From NCBI GenBank assembly GCA_000153385.1, contig CH672374.1, positions 1,614,544 to 1,678,543 on the forward strand: 64,000 nucleotides of DNA. Reading direction: 5' to 3'. A program made the translations under genes and the position numbers. This stretch comes from Flavobacteria bacterium BBFL7 (GTDB lineage Bacteria; Bacteroidota; Bacteroidia; Flavobacteriales; Flavobacteriaceae). Under the pieces are notes generated by a model. The model did no database searches, was not told the origin of the DNA, and worked only from the letters and a program-made list of their open reading frames with translations. Shown piece after piece: positions 9,371 through 18,384 of the stretch (the first letter of the stretch is position 1; each line of letters begins with the position of its first letter).

Positions 9371-10372
9371 TTATAAGTTCACTGCAGGACAGTTACAACT
9401 CCATCTATCTTTAGTACATAAGAAATCAATTCCTAAAGTAATTTGATGGAATCCACCGCTGGCAAATTTAATCTCACCAAACTGGTAGCTATACGTATAA
9501 GCAAATGTAAAATTCTTGTGCTTAATCCCTAATAATGGAGAAAGTAAAGAAAGGTTTTGTTCTTGAATGCTTGTTCCATTTACGAACTCTGCTCCATCAA
9601 AACTCTGACGGTAAGAAGCTCCTAGGTATAAGACACTGTTGTCATTAAGGTCATAATATGCTTTTGCATTGAAATCCATAAACTGCTCTTCAGTACGATC
9701 TGTACGTTGATATAAGAAAGATGGTTCCCATTGCCATTTTGAATTACGTGGTGCAAAAAGATATCCTAATGTCGCAATGTAACGACGTTGATTAGTACTT
9801 TCAAAACCTTCAGAATAAATTTCGCGATTTTGGAAGATAGCATTCTTTACAGTCATGTGTGCATAAAACTCTTTATAGAAGTAAGAAGCACCTATGTCCA
9901 CATTGAAATAAGAATCAGATCTTAAAACTCCTGTGATAATAGGATCAAAGTCTGTCAGGTCAAAATCAGATTCATCTAATCTACTTTGAACTAGACCTAC
10001 ATTTACACCAAAAGAAAGTCGATTAAGGTCTTCAAATCCACCACCTACTTGAAGGTGATAAGCATAAGAAATGTATCCACCTGTCTGAGAGTGATAACCA
10101 TTTTTATCATTAAACAAAATAGCACCTATACCGCTGTTTTCACCTATTGCGGTATTAAAACTAAGTGTCTGTAAGTTAGGAGCATCTTCTTGATCAAACC
10201 ATTGCTGTCTGATAGTAGACCTAACTTTACCACAACTAGCAGCACCTGCCATCGAAGGATGTAATAAGTAATAGTTGTCTGTTAAGTAATCCAGATATAC
10301 TGGTACACCTTCTTGAGCTAACGCAAACTGACTGCTAAATGCTAGTGCCAGTACAATTAAAATTTTTCTCAT
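9371..10372 (-). CDS. PorP/SprF family type IX secretion membrane protein
   Basis: A 333-residue protein with signal peptide MRKILIVLALAFSSQFALAQ, followed by the family opening GVPVYLDYLTDNYYLLHPSMAGAA and an aromatic beta-strand pattern expected of an outer membrane barrel. PorP/SprF proteins work with T9SS and are usually encoded beside one large type B substrate, whose secretion or surface attachment they assist. That pairing is present here: the adhesin-like gene ends 17 bp upstream on the same strand. A clear rho-independent terminator follows at 9322-9353, so the pair forms a two-gene unit. Confidence 0.92.
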   Translation of the reverse strand: MRKILIVLALAFSSQFALAQEGVPVYLDYLTDNYYLLHPSMAGAASCGKVRSTIRQQWFDQEDAPNLQTLSFNTAIGENSGIGAILFNDKNGYHSQTGGYISYAYHLQVGGGFEDLNRLSFGVNVGLVQSRLDESDFDLTDFDPIITGVLRSDSYFNVDIGASYFYKEFYAHMTVKNAIFQNREIYSEGFESTNQRRYIATLGYLFAPRNSKWQWEPSFLYQRTDRTEEQFMDFNAKAYYDLNDNSVLYLGASYRQSFDGAEFVNGTSIQEQNLSLLSPLLGIKHKNFTFAYTYSYQFGEIKFASGGFHQITLGIDFLCTKDRWSCNCPAVNL

Positions 10373-10389
10373 GTTCTATTAAGTCTATT

Positions 10390-13300
10390 CTATCTCTTTA
10401 ACGCAAAATGCCCACCAAATGTTTTATTGCTTCCGTTTTCAATGTATTCCACCTGGAACCAATAATCGGATGATGGTAACGGTTGACCATTATAAAAACC
10501 ATCCCATCCTATACCGGAAGGATTCATTTGTTTAAGCAGTTTTCCGTATCGGTCAAATATATAAATTTTTGTAGTAGGTTCATTGTTAATTCCAATGATG
10601 TTCCAAGTATCATGGTAACCATCGTTGTTAGGCGTGAAATAGCGTGGATACCCGATGACATCAATAGGTATTTCTACCGTGTTACAACCGTCTAAATCCT
10701 GTATAAATACCACATGCGGACCTGGTGTAACGTCCTCAAAAAAGCCATTATATTGCCATGGACCATCATCAACGCTAAAAATATATTGTGTTGCAGGTCC
10801 TTGAGCAAAGGCTTCTATTCTATGAACTTCGTCAAAATATCGAGATGTTACCTCGGCACCAAAACTATCTGGCGGACCTAATTGTCTTACCTCTGTAGTT
10901 TGAGAACTATTACAACCTGTAGTCGTGTCTGTAGCTGTTACCGTATACATTCCTACCATAGTAGCTGTAAGTGTCGCTCCTGTTTCTGCTGGCAATACAT
11001 TACCATCTAACGACCAGCTAAAACTTAATCCTGTAGCCGATAATGTCGTGTCTAATGTAGGTGGTGAATTATCTGTATTTAAAACATTACCGTTAGCATC
11101 TAGACATAAATAGTACAAATCAAACATTTGTGGGACTGGCACTTCATTTACAATAATATTAAAACTTGTAGTATTGAAACATCCTGTAGTGTTTTCTACT
11201 CTTACATAAACAGTCTGCAGCGATGATGAATTATCAAAACTTGTAGGGCTTCCTATAGCATTTGAACCGGCATCTGCATCTGCTTGTGAGTTATGATAGG
11301 TTAATGTAATTCCTGTTTGCCCATTTAAAACTGTAGCTTCATTATCTGTCAGATTAAAGGTTTCAGTAAGATCACCTGTGTTATTATCATCACATAAAAT
11401 TAAATCTGGCGCCGTTGCAGCCTGTGGCGCATCAATAACCTCAAGATTTAAGGTTGTGTAATTTTCACAACCTGTTACATTATCTTCTACAACAACAAAT
11501 ACCGTTTGTGGATTTACAGTATTAGTGTAAGAACCCGTTAATTCATTCATTCTATTATCAGCATCTAGCTGCGTGGCATAATAGAAAACAGTATAAGAAG
11601 TATTACCACCAGTTATTTCACTATCTCTAGTCGCCAAATCAAAAGAAGTAAATCCATCAATTGTATTATCATCACAAAGATCATATAAAGCTGGTGCCGT
11701 AACTACCGGTAAGTCATTAACGACCAGTTCAAAAGTTGTATCTGTATTGACACAATTAGTCAACGCGTCTATGAGTCTCACATAAATAGTCTGTGGATTA
11801 GATGTGTTTGTATAACCATTAGTAGGCAACTCATTGACACCTATATCAGCATCTGCTTGCGTGCTGTAATAACTGACAAGGACATTTGCTTGTCCATTCA
11901 TAATTTCTGTATCCTTATCGCTTAAAGCGAAAACCGTAGTATTAGGATCTATAGTGCTACATGCTTCAAAATCTGTTATTGTAGGAGCGACTGGTGAAGG
12001 ATTCAGAATTAAATTAAAACTAGCAGTATCTGCACAATTACTATCTGTATTTAATTCTACTCGACCATAAATAGTCTCTGGCGTTGTTGTATTAGTATAT
12101 GTTGGTCCTACAGGATTAACACCAGCATCTGCATCTACTTGAGAAAGATGGTAAGTAACCGTTACAGATCCAGCAGCATTAGTTCCTGCCATGTCTGCGT
12201 CCTGTGTACTTAAGTCAAAGTCAAAGAAACCATCATTATCGACATCACAAGCGATCATATCCATAGGCGTTCCTGATGTTATGGTTGCTATAGTGAGATC
12301 AAACTCTTCAACAGACGCACAGTTAAATGCATTTTCTTCCACACGCACATATACAGTTTGTGGATTTGCGGTGTTTGAATAAGTTGATGGGTTAGGGATC
12401 GGGTTGATACCAGCTTCAGCATCAGACTGAGACTCATAATAACTTACGGTATGGTCTGCTGCAGCTAGCGCACCTAAAGCTTCAGGTGTTTTAGACGTTA
12501 AATCAAAAACAGCAGTTCCACCAGTACCACAAGCTTGCATATCTGTAGGTGTAGAAGAATTAGGACTGATAAATTCTAGAAACACACTCGCTATCGTACT
12601 ACAAGATGCCGTATAATTAATATCTACAGAATAGTTACCTGTTGTAGTTGCTGTATATGTAGCATTAGTGGCACCAGGAATTGGTGCCGCATTACGATTC
12701 CATTGATAACTCATGGCAGCACCAGCTACAGATGCGTCTAGTGTATATTGATCTCCTTCACAAAGCGGATTTGCACCTACTAAAGTTCTATCCAATCCTA
12801 AATCTGCTCCAATATCAAAACTTCCTCCTGCGATGAAAACAGCGGAATCGTAAATTCTATCACTAGGTGGAGAACTTTGATCAGAATCTCCTATGACCAA
12901 TTTTATAGTATAATTTCTACCTGCAACAACAGAACTTTGAGCTCTTAAAACTACTGTTCTCCCGTTAAATTGCGTTGGACTTGTTGAACCTTGAGGAAGT
13001 ATATTATATCTATCAAAATATTGTTCATTAATAGCTAGACATGATCCTGGAACTGCTGGATGAATATTTGTAACTCGAATGGGCTCAGTTGTGCCCGGAA
13101 GAACTGCAAGATTAGTAGTTGTATTTGTTACAGTATCTGTTAAGAGAAATGCAAACGCATCTGAAAAAGTACATTCAAAACCTCCATCATACTCTTCACT
13201 AGCAAACAAAAACTCAAAAGACATAAAACCTGCTTGTGGTACAAAGTCGAAAGACATCCAGGTTACGTCAGTTGAATTAACCGCAGGTGTACTTCCCGCC

Positions 13301-13653
13301 AAAGCATTATCTAAATCTGAATCACTAGCGGTTCCTAATTGATCAGACAAAGTAGGTTCCTCAATACCATTAACGTAATTAGGTCCTACGGCATTTGGGG
13401 CATGCCCAGTGGAAAGAATAATTCCTTCACGAATAGGAAAACCCGAAGAGTTATGTTGAAAATAAGCGATACCATTTTGATTTGCAGCAGCTCCTGTACT
13501 CCATGCTATATTTCTAACACCAGCACAAGTACTATTTACAAGCACATCTTCAATTAGCTCTGTATTAGTATAAGTGGTATTATCTACTATAATTTGAGCA
13601 TTTGAAAAAACACAAAGACCTAGTAGAAGTAATAAAAGGGCTGCTTTTTTCAT
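10390..13653 (-). CDS. Choice-of-anchor L / T9SS type B sorting domain protein
   Basis: A 1087-residue secreted protein. It starts with a signal peptide (MKKAALLLLLLGLCVFSNAQ), continues with a choice-of-anchor L-like domain (about residues 20-280, with FEFLFASEEYDGG), then an Ig-like unit and at least five tandem repeats of about 85 residues, each with a version of FDL, YY.SQ.DAD.G.N, YTNT.NPQT(I/V)YVRVE. It ends with a type B C-terminal signal (YFTPNNDGYHDTW ... IFDRYGKLLKQM ... GWDG ... DYWF). It is probably exported by T9SS and attached at the surface with help from the downstream PorP/SprF protein. A role in adhesion or gliding is inference. Confidence 0.92.
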   Translation of the reverse strand: MKKAALLLLLLGLCVFSNAQIIVDNTTYTNTELIEDVLVNSTCAGVRNIAWSTGAAANQNGIAYFQHNSSGFPIREGIILSTGHAPNAVGPNYVNGIEEPTLSDQLGTASDSDLDNALAGSTPAVNSTDVTWMSFDFVPQAGFMSFEFLFASEEYDGGFECTFSDAFAFLLTDTVTNTTTNLAVLPGTTEPIRVTNIHPAVPGSCLAINEQYFDRYNILPQGSTSPTQFNGRTVVLRAQSSVVAGRNYTIKLVIGDSDQSSPPSDRIYDSAVFIAGGSFDIGADLGLDRTLVGANPLCEGDQYTLDASVAGAAMSYQWNRNAAPIPGATNATYTATTTGNYSVDINYTASCSTIASVFLEFISPNSSTPTDMQACGTGGTAVFDLTSKTPEALGALAAADHTVSYYESQSDAEAGINPIPNPSTYSNTANPQTVYVRVEENAFNCASVEEFDLTIATITSGTPMDMIACDVDNDGFFDFDLSTQDADMAGTNAAGSVTVTYHLSQVDADAGVNPVGPTYTNTTTPETIYGRVELNTDSNCADTASFNLILNPSPVAPTITDFEACSTIDPNTTVFALSDKDTEIMNGQANVLVSYYSTQADADIGVNELPTNGYTNTSNPQTIYVRLIDALTNCVNTDTTFELVVNDLPVVTAPALYDLCDDNTIDGFTSFDLATRDSEITGGNTSYTVFYYATQLDADNRMNELTGSYTNTVNPQTVFVVVEDNVTGCENYTTLNLEVIDAPQAATAPDLILCDDNNTGDLTETFNLTDNEATVLNGQTGITLTYHNSQADADAGSNAIGSPTSFDNSSSLQTVYVRVENTTGCFNTTSFNIIVNEVPVPQMFDLYYLCLDANGNVLNTDNSPPTLDTTLSATGLSFSWSLDGNVLPAETGATLTATMVGMYTVTATDTTTGCNSSQTTEVRQLGPPDSFGAEVTSRYFDEVHRIEAFAQGPATQYIFSVDDGPWQYNGFFEDVTPGPHVVFIQDLDGCNTVEIPIDVIGYPRYFTPNNDGYHDTWNIIGINNEPTTKIYIFDRYGKLLKQMNPSGIGWDGFYNGQPLPSSDYWFQVEYIENGSNKTFGGHFALKR

Positions 13654-13771
13654 TTCTTCTTAACTAATAAAAAGTAAATATATGGTTTTAAGAATAACTT
13701 AACGGCTTAAAGATGACACTATCAATAGAATCAATGACTTCTTTAAGTTACTATCTACATGACGCATTGTA

Positions 13772-13779
13772 TCTTTGTC
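13772..13779 (+). promoter_or_regulatory. Candidate -7 box (TAnnTTTG) of the Nfu gene
   Basis: TATCTTTG matches the Bacteroidetes -7 consensus TAnnTTTG and lies 19 bp before the ATG at 13798. It supports that ATG over the in-frame ATG at 13759, which would lie upstream of the promoter. No convincing TTG -33 element is visible. Confidence 0.4.
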
Positions 13780-13797
13780 ACTTATAAGAGAACTATC

Positions 13798-14706
13798 ATG
13801 AATTTACATACAATTACGATAACACCAACTACTAATGAGGCGATCATTAAATTTGAAAGCAATCATTTTCTAGTTAAAAATGAAAGCTATGAATTTAAGA
13901 ACATTGATGACGCAAAACCATCACCATTAGCACAACAGTTATTCTATTTACCTTTTGTAAAAACCGTTTATATCACTCAAAATTTTATAGCCATAGAGCG
14001 CTATGACATTATTGAATGGAGTGACGTACAAGATGAAGTAAAAGAACAAATAGAAAATTACTTGAATAGCGATGCACCACTTTTAAATATAGAAAGTACA
14101 CAAAAGAAAGTTCCTGTAACGGTGTATGCTGAAGCCACTCCAAACCCTTCAGTAATGAAGTTTGTAGCAAATAAGAAGCTAGTCGTAAATAGCACAGAAT
14201 TTAAATCTATTGCTGACACGGCAGACAACACACTGGCACGTCAATTATATAATTTTCCTTTTGTAAAAGAAATCTATGCTGATGAGAATTATGTATCGAT
14301 TCAGAAACATGATATTGCATCTTGGGATGAAGTAACCTTTGAAATACGCTCTTTTATTAAAGAAGCTATAGAAAATGGTGCTGAGATAGGATCTTCAAAA
14401 CATGAAGCTGGAACAGTTAAAAAGGAAGGTGAAAATATAGAGCTTCCTAAATTTGAAAATCTAGATGATGTCTCTAAAAAAGTGGTAGAAATCCTAGATG
14501 AGTATATCAAACCTGCTGTTGCGAGTGATGGTGGTAACATCGTCTTTGACAGTTATGATGAAAACACTAAAGAGGTAAAGGTTATTTTACAAGGCGCCTG
14601 CAGTGGTTGTCCATCATCTACCATGACTTTAAAAAGCGGAATAGAAACGATGTTACGCGATATGTTACCTGGTAAGGTCGATCGAGTGATGGCAATTAAT
14701 GGCTAA
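13798..14706 (+). CDS. NifU/Nfu family Fe-S cluster scaffold with duplicated N-domain
   Basis: A 302-residue protein made of two Nfu_N-like domains in tandem (about residues 1-95 and 105-195) and a C-terminal NifU domain. The C-terminal domain carries the cluster-binding CSGC motif at Cys268 and Cys271. The duplication is visible as a repeated pattern: the FV...KSI or FKNI region, then LARQLYNFPFVKEIY in one copy and LAQQLFYLPFVKTVY in the other, then VSIQKHDIASWDEV against IAIERYDIIEWSDV. The family assembles or carries Fe-S clusters to apo-proteins. An upstream in-frame Met at 13759 is rejected because a -7-like box lies between the two Met codons. Confidence 0.9.
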   Translation: MNLHTITITPTTNEAIIKFESNHFLVKNESYEFKNIDDAKPSPLAQQLFYLPFVKTVYITQNFIAIERYDIIEWSDVQDEVKEQIENYLNSDAPLLNIESTQKKVPVTVYAEATPNPSVMKFVANKKLVVNSTEFKSIADTADNTLARQLYNFPFVKEIYADENYVSIQKHDIASWDEVTFEIRSFIKEAIENGAEIGSSKHEAGTVKKEGENIELPKFENLDDVSKKVVEILDEYIKPAVASDGGNIVFDSYDENTKEVKVILQGACSGCPSSTMTLKSGIETMLRDMLPGKVDRVMAING

Positions 14707-14830
14707 TTATATGGTGAATCAACTTCTAAAATTGCCTTTGAGCTATTTTAATTCTAATCGACCTGAATTTAAAACAGCTACAATTTTTTTTTCTATCTTT
14801 TGATTCTAATTAATTTAAAAAGATATAATT

Positions 14831-15031
14831 ATGGCAATTTTAAAAGTAATCGAAGTATTAGCAAATAGTGATAGTAGTTGGGAAGACGCAACTAACAAAG
14901 CTGTGGAACAAGCTTCAAAAAGTGTGAAAAATATAAGATCTGTCTATGTAAATGAGCAAAGTGCTCAAGTAAAAGATGGTAAAGTATCAGAATATAGAGT
15001 GAATGTTAAAATCACTTTTGAAGTGAAGTAA
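14831..15031 (+). CDS. Dodecin family flavin-binding protein
   Basis: A 66-residue protein that matches dodecin over its whole length (MAILKVIEVLANSDSSWEDA, ending in a beta strand with VNVKITFEVK). Dodecins form hollow dodecamers that store or buffer flavins in the cytoplasm. The gene follows the Nfu gene by 124 bp that includes a T-rich run (9 T), so it may have its own promoter. It is convergent with tsaB with a single base between the two stops, and its likely terminator lies inside the tsaB coding region. Confidence 0.93.
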   Translation: MAILKVIEVLANSDSSWEDATNKAVEQASKSVKNIRSVYVNEQSAQVKDGKVSEYRVNVKITFEVK

Positions 15032-15032
15032 T

Positions 15033-15722
15033 TTATCCTGCCTTAAATTCTTTAAGGTAAAAAGGTTCAAAATAAGCGACATCAACAGTGTCGCTTTTTT
15101 TGTACTTTAAAACAGCAGTGTCGCACATGGTTATTGCTGTAGGATTAGAAGTTACATATTGATGTGCAGATTCTTTAATCAGATTCTCAAATTTCTCCAC
15201 ACCGGTACCTATGAATGTAATGGTTCCGCTTTCGCGAAAGCGAGAAAAAGAATCCTCATCCAGTATAACCGCACTAGTAGTTTCTATAAGCTCTTTTCCA
15301 TGATATACTGCGGCATAGACTTCCATGCGTCTAGCATCTAACATGGAGATCGTATAATCTGTATCTGATCTGTTTTGTAAGCTTAATGATTCTAATGTAT
15401 TGATAGCAATCATGGGAATGTTTAAGGCATAACACATACCTTTTACACTAGCAACACCTATACGCAATCCAGTGTAGGATCCAGGTCCTTCACTTACTGC
15501 TATAGCATCTAAATCTTGAACAGTAAAGTTATTACGTTTGAGCAAATCATCAATAAAAACATGTAGTCTTTCTCCATGAGAATAGCTTGAACTATTGTCT
15601 TCTATAAAATCTAAACAGTGAATCACTTGATAAGAAGATGCAGTATTTCCCTCAACAGCGTCACTAGCCAGTGCTACGGAACAGTTTGTAGAAGATGTCT
15701 CTACACAAAGGATGAGCGCCAT
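15033..15722 (-). CDS. tsaB: tRNA threonylcarbamoyladenosine biosynthesis protein TsaB
   Basis: A 229-residue ASKHA-fold protein beginning ILCVETSSTNCSVAL, with VSEGPGSYTGLRIGVASVKGMCYAL, the signature of TsaB. TsaB binds TsaD and TsaE to make the t6A modification of ANN-decoding tRNAs. The palindrome encodes RFRES at residues 161-165, in a surface region between strands of the C-terminal half. The gene is last in the efflux operon, one base after the adaptor gene. Co-transcription with efflux genes is probably positional rather than functional. Confidence 0.93.
   Translation of the reverse strand: MALILCVETSSTNCSVALASDAVEGNTASSYQVIHCLDFIEDNSSSYSHGERLHVFIDDLLKRNNFTVQDLDAIAVSEGPGSYTGLRIGVASVKGMCYALNIPMIAINTLESLSLQNRSDTDYTISMLDARRMEVYAAVYHGKELIETTSAVILDEDSFSRFRESGTITFIGTGVEKFENLIKESAHQYVTSNPTAITMCDTAVLKYKKSDTVDVAYFEPFYLKEFKAG
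15074..15101 (+). terminator. Terminator for the dodecin gene inside tsaB
   Basis: AAGCGACA and TGTCGCTT form an 8-bp stem with a 7-nt loop, followed by a run of seven T (15095-15101, partly in the stem) on the plus strand. It is 42 bp after the dodecin stop but lies within the 3' coding end of the convergent tsaB. Confidence 0.65.
15227..15242. repeat. Palindrome A, copy 4 (in tsaB, RFRES)
   Basis: Perfect copy. Confidence 0.95.
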
Positions 15723-15723
15723 A

Positions 15724-16995
15724 TTATTCTGTCTCTACGGTTTCTTCTTTACCATTTTTAACATTGATAAGGTCACCTGTTTTAAGGTCCTTAGTAACGG
15801 TGCGATATGGTCCAGTAATAATCTCTTCGCCTTCTTTTAAGCCGGTAAGTATAACAATATTCTTATCATCTTGTATGCCTGTAGTCACCACTCTTAATTT
15901 TGCCTTATCACCTGACTTTACATAAACACATTCAAATTTTTCTGCATCTAATTCAATATCTGTACGCCTTTTACTTTCAGTTGTATCGTTTTTAACAACA
16001 ATTGAACTGATAGGTACAGCGATAGCGTCGTTTTTTTCTCTAGTAATAATGTCAACGGTAGCGGTCATCCCAGGTTTAAATGGACTGTAGTTTTCAGGCT
16101 TCCCTTCAGTAAGATCTGTATAGGATTCTGGAAGTATACGCACTTTTACTTTAAAATTAGTAACCTGATCTGCAGATAATTGTCCGGTTGCCGTATTTGC
16201 AATCTCTGTCACAGAGCCTTCAAACTTTTTCTTTAAATAAGCATCTACTTCTACAATAGCTTTATCGCCAACAGCTATTTTAACGATGTCATTCTCATTT
16301 ACATCTACTTCAACTTCCATTTGAGAAAGATCTGCAACACGTAGTAATTCTGTACCTGCCATTTGTTGAGTTCCTACTACTCGTTCTCCTAATTCTACAG
16401 CGAGCAATGAAATAGTACCTGTCATAGGTGCAAATATACTGGTACGACCTAGGTTATCTGATGCTTCATTAACGGTTGCGCCAGCACTTTGTACTGTAAA
16501 ATAAGCAGATCTCTCAGATGCTTTTGCTCTATCGTATGCAGCGATAGCAGCGTCAAAATCAGATTGTGAAATCACTCCTTTCTCAAATAAAGTGGCACTA
16601 CGCCCATAGTTTGCCTTAGCTTCTACTAGTGATGCCTTAGCTTGTTCAAAACCAGCTTTTGCATTTGCGAGTCCAGCTCTAGAACGGCTTACACTAGATT
16701 GCAGTAGATCAGGATTAATGCGTGCTAGTAAATCTCCTTTTTTAACGGCTTGACCTTCTCTAATAGGTAATTCAATGATCTCACCAGGAACTTCTGGAGA
16801 AATACTCACCTCAATTTCTGGTTTGATTTTTCCAGTAGCACTAACTGTTTCAATAACATCCATTTTCTCAATGGTCATTACCTCTACTGTTTTCCCTTCA
16901 TCCTTACCACCTATTACACCAACAGCTTTAAGTCCGAAGTAACCGATGACAGCTATTCCAATAAGGATTAATATAATAAGTAATGGTTTTTTCAT
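15724..16995 (-). CDS. Efflux periplasmic adaptor subunit (HlyD/MacA-like)
   Basis: A 423-residue membrane-fusion protein with one N-terminal membrane segment (about residues 4-25), a biotinyl-lipoyl-like hairpin (EVPGEIIELPIREGQAVKKGDLLARI), an alpha-helical coiled-coil hairpin rich in Ala and Glu, and beta-barrel domains (MTGTISLLAVELGERVVG). It bridges an inner membrane ABC pump and TolC. It is the second adaptor of this operon; the other lies upstream of tolC. Two adaptors with one TolC and two permeases suggest either two pump assemblies or a mixed adaptor ring. Confidence 0.9.
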   Translation of the reverse strand: MKKPLLIILILIGIAVIGYFGLKAVGVIGGKDEGKTVEVMTIEKMDVIETVSATGKIKPEIEVSISPEVPGEIIELPIREGQAVKKGDLLARINPDLLQSSVSRSRAGLANAKAGFEQAKASLVEAKANYGRSATLFEKGVISQSDFDAAIAAYDRAKASERSAYFTVQSAGATVNEASDNLGRTSIFAPMTGTISLLAVELGERVVGTQQMAGTELLRVADLSQMEVEVDVNENDIVKIAVGDKAIVEVDAYLKKKFEGSVTEIANTATGQLSADQVTNFKVKVRILPESYTDLTEGKPENYSPFKPGMTATVDIITREKNDAIAVPISSIVVKNDTTESKRRTDIELDAEKFECVYVKSGDKAKLRVVTTGIQDDKNIVILTGLKEGEEIITGPYRTVTKDLKTGDLINVKNGKEETVETE

Positions 16996-16999
16996 GGTT

Positions 17000-18334
17000 T
17001 TAGAATTTTAAATCTTCTGGTGCAATTCCCGTAAATAATTCGAGAACTTTAAGTTTAAAGATATAGTCGTACTTACTACGCAATAGACTGCTTTGCGCAT
17101 TAGTTAATTGAGTTTGTGACTGATTGAAATCAAAGGCGTTCATCAACCCTACATTGTAACGTTCTTGAGCATATTGATAAGCTAGTTCTCTAGCTTCTAA
17201 TGCTTTTTGAGCACTTTGATAGGTTAGCCTAGATCCTTGAGCATCATTATAAGCTTGATAGATATTTTGCTTTAAATCTAATTTTGCCTGTGTTTCTTGT
17301 AGACGATTGTTTTCTACATTAAGCTTACTACGTTTAACATTATTAGTTACAGACCAACCATTAAAAATAGGTAGGTTTAAACTCAGTCCATAAGAAATAC
17401 CATCATTCAAAGAAAGTTGATCAAAGAAAGGTAGGTTTAATCGATCGCTTTCACGTGTGTTATAATTGAAAAAGGCATTAACTGATGGCAGTCTTGCTCC
17501 TTTGGCTATTTTTAAGTCTTGTTCTGCAAGAGCGGTGTTTTGTTCAGCAATTTTAATTTCATAACGATTCTCTGTTGCTGCAGCATATATTCCATCTGCT
17601 CCTTGATCTAAAATCAATGCAGTAGGGTCGTTTAAATCAGGATCTGCAACGTCAAAGTTTTTGAAATCTTCTAAGTTTAAGATTTGTGCAAGTGTGATTC
17701 TAGAGATGACAACATTGTTTTGCGCAGCTAGAATTTGTTGCTCTTCATTTGCAAACGTAGCCTGTACTTCTAGCACATCACCACGTGGTAAAGAACCTGC
17801 TTCTACCAGTTGTTGTGTCTGTTCTAATTGTTTTGCAGTTAACTGGTGTTGCGTTTCTAATTGCTTCAAATTTTCTTTATTGAAAAGAACATTTAGATAG
17901 CTATTTGCTACATTTAATAAAATGTTATCTTCTAATTGCTCTGCATTATACTGGGTTGCCAGAATATTCATCTTTGCACGTTGATGAGTATATGCATTAC
18001 GCAATCCATTAAATAATGTCACTCCAGAATTGATACCGTATGAGGAGTTACGTGTAGTTTGTGTTTGTAGAACACCAGTTACCACATTTTGCGTTAAACC
18101 TGTATTCCATGAGTTACTAGCACTGGCATTCAAGCTAGGCAAAAAGGCGCCTAGAGCATCTTTCTTATTAAGTTCTGCCTGTTCAATATTTAAATCTGCT
18201 TGCTTAATGCTGATGTTATTTTCTATCGCATAACTTACACATTCTTGAAGAGTCCATGATTTTGTTTGTTGCGCTTTCGCGAAAGCGAAACCCAAAACGG
18301 CAATACTACAGATTATTATTTTTTTCATTCCCAT
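17000..18334 (-). CDS. TolC family outer membrane efflux protein
   Basis: A 444-residue protein with signal peptide MKKIIICSIAVLGFAFAKAQ, followed by WTLQECVSYAIENNISIKQA, the usual TolC-family opening, and two long helical repeats rich in Gln, Asn and Ala. It should form the outer membrane channel of the tripartite pump. The signal peptidase site AKA|Q is encoded by the palindrome. Starts at 18334 and 18328 are both possible; the shorter one gives the common MKK beginning. It lies between the two adaptor genes, in one operon with the ABC components. Confidence 0.92.
   Translation of the reverse strand: MGMKKIIICSIAVLGFAFAKAQQTKSWTLQECVSYAIENNISIKQADLNIEQAELNKKDALGAFLPSLNASASNSWNTGLTQNVVTGVLQTQTTRNSSYGINSGVTLFNGLRNAYTHQRAKMNILATQYNAEQLEDNILLNVANSYLNVLFNKENLKQLETQHQLTAKQLEQTQQLVEAGSLPRGDVLEVQATFANEEQQILAAQNNVVISRITLAQILNLEDFKNFDVADPDLNDPTALILDQGADGIYAAATENRYEIKIAEQNTALAEQDLKIAKGARLPSVNAFFNYNTRESDRLNLPFFDQLSLNDGISYGLSLNLPIFNGWSVTNNVKRSKLNVENNRLQETQAKLDLKQNIYQAYNDAQGSRLTYQSAQKALEARELAYQYAQERYNVGLMNAFDFNQSQTQLTNAQSSLLRSKYDYIFKLKVLELFTGIAPEDLKF
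18272..18287. repeat. Palindrome A, copy 5 (in tolC signal peptide, AFAKA)
   Basis: Perfect copy; encodes the signal peptidase site. Confidence 0.95.
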
Positions 18335-18384
18335 AACTTACTATATGATATGTATGTGTTTCTATTAAAATGTTACAAAAAAGT

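Noticed and set aside
10900-12600. CRISPR-like or minisatellite array
   Set aside because: The periodicity comes from diverged tandem protein domains of about 85 residues; DNA units are not identical and there are no spacers.
13759-13761. ATG start at 13759 for the Nfu gene
   Set aside because: A TAnnTTTG box lies downstream of it, and the 13 extra residues have no Nfu similarity.
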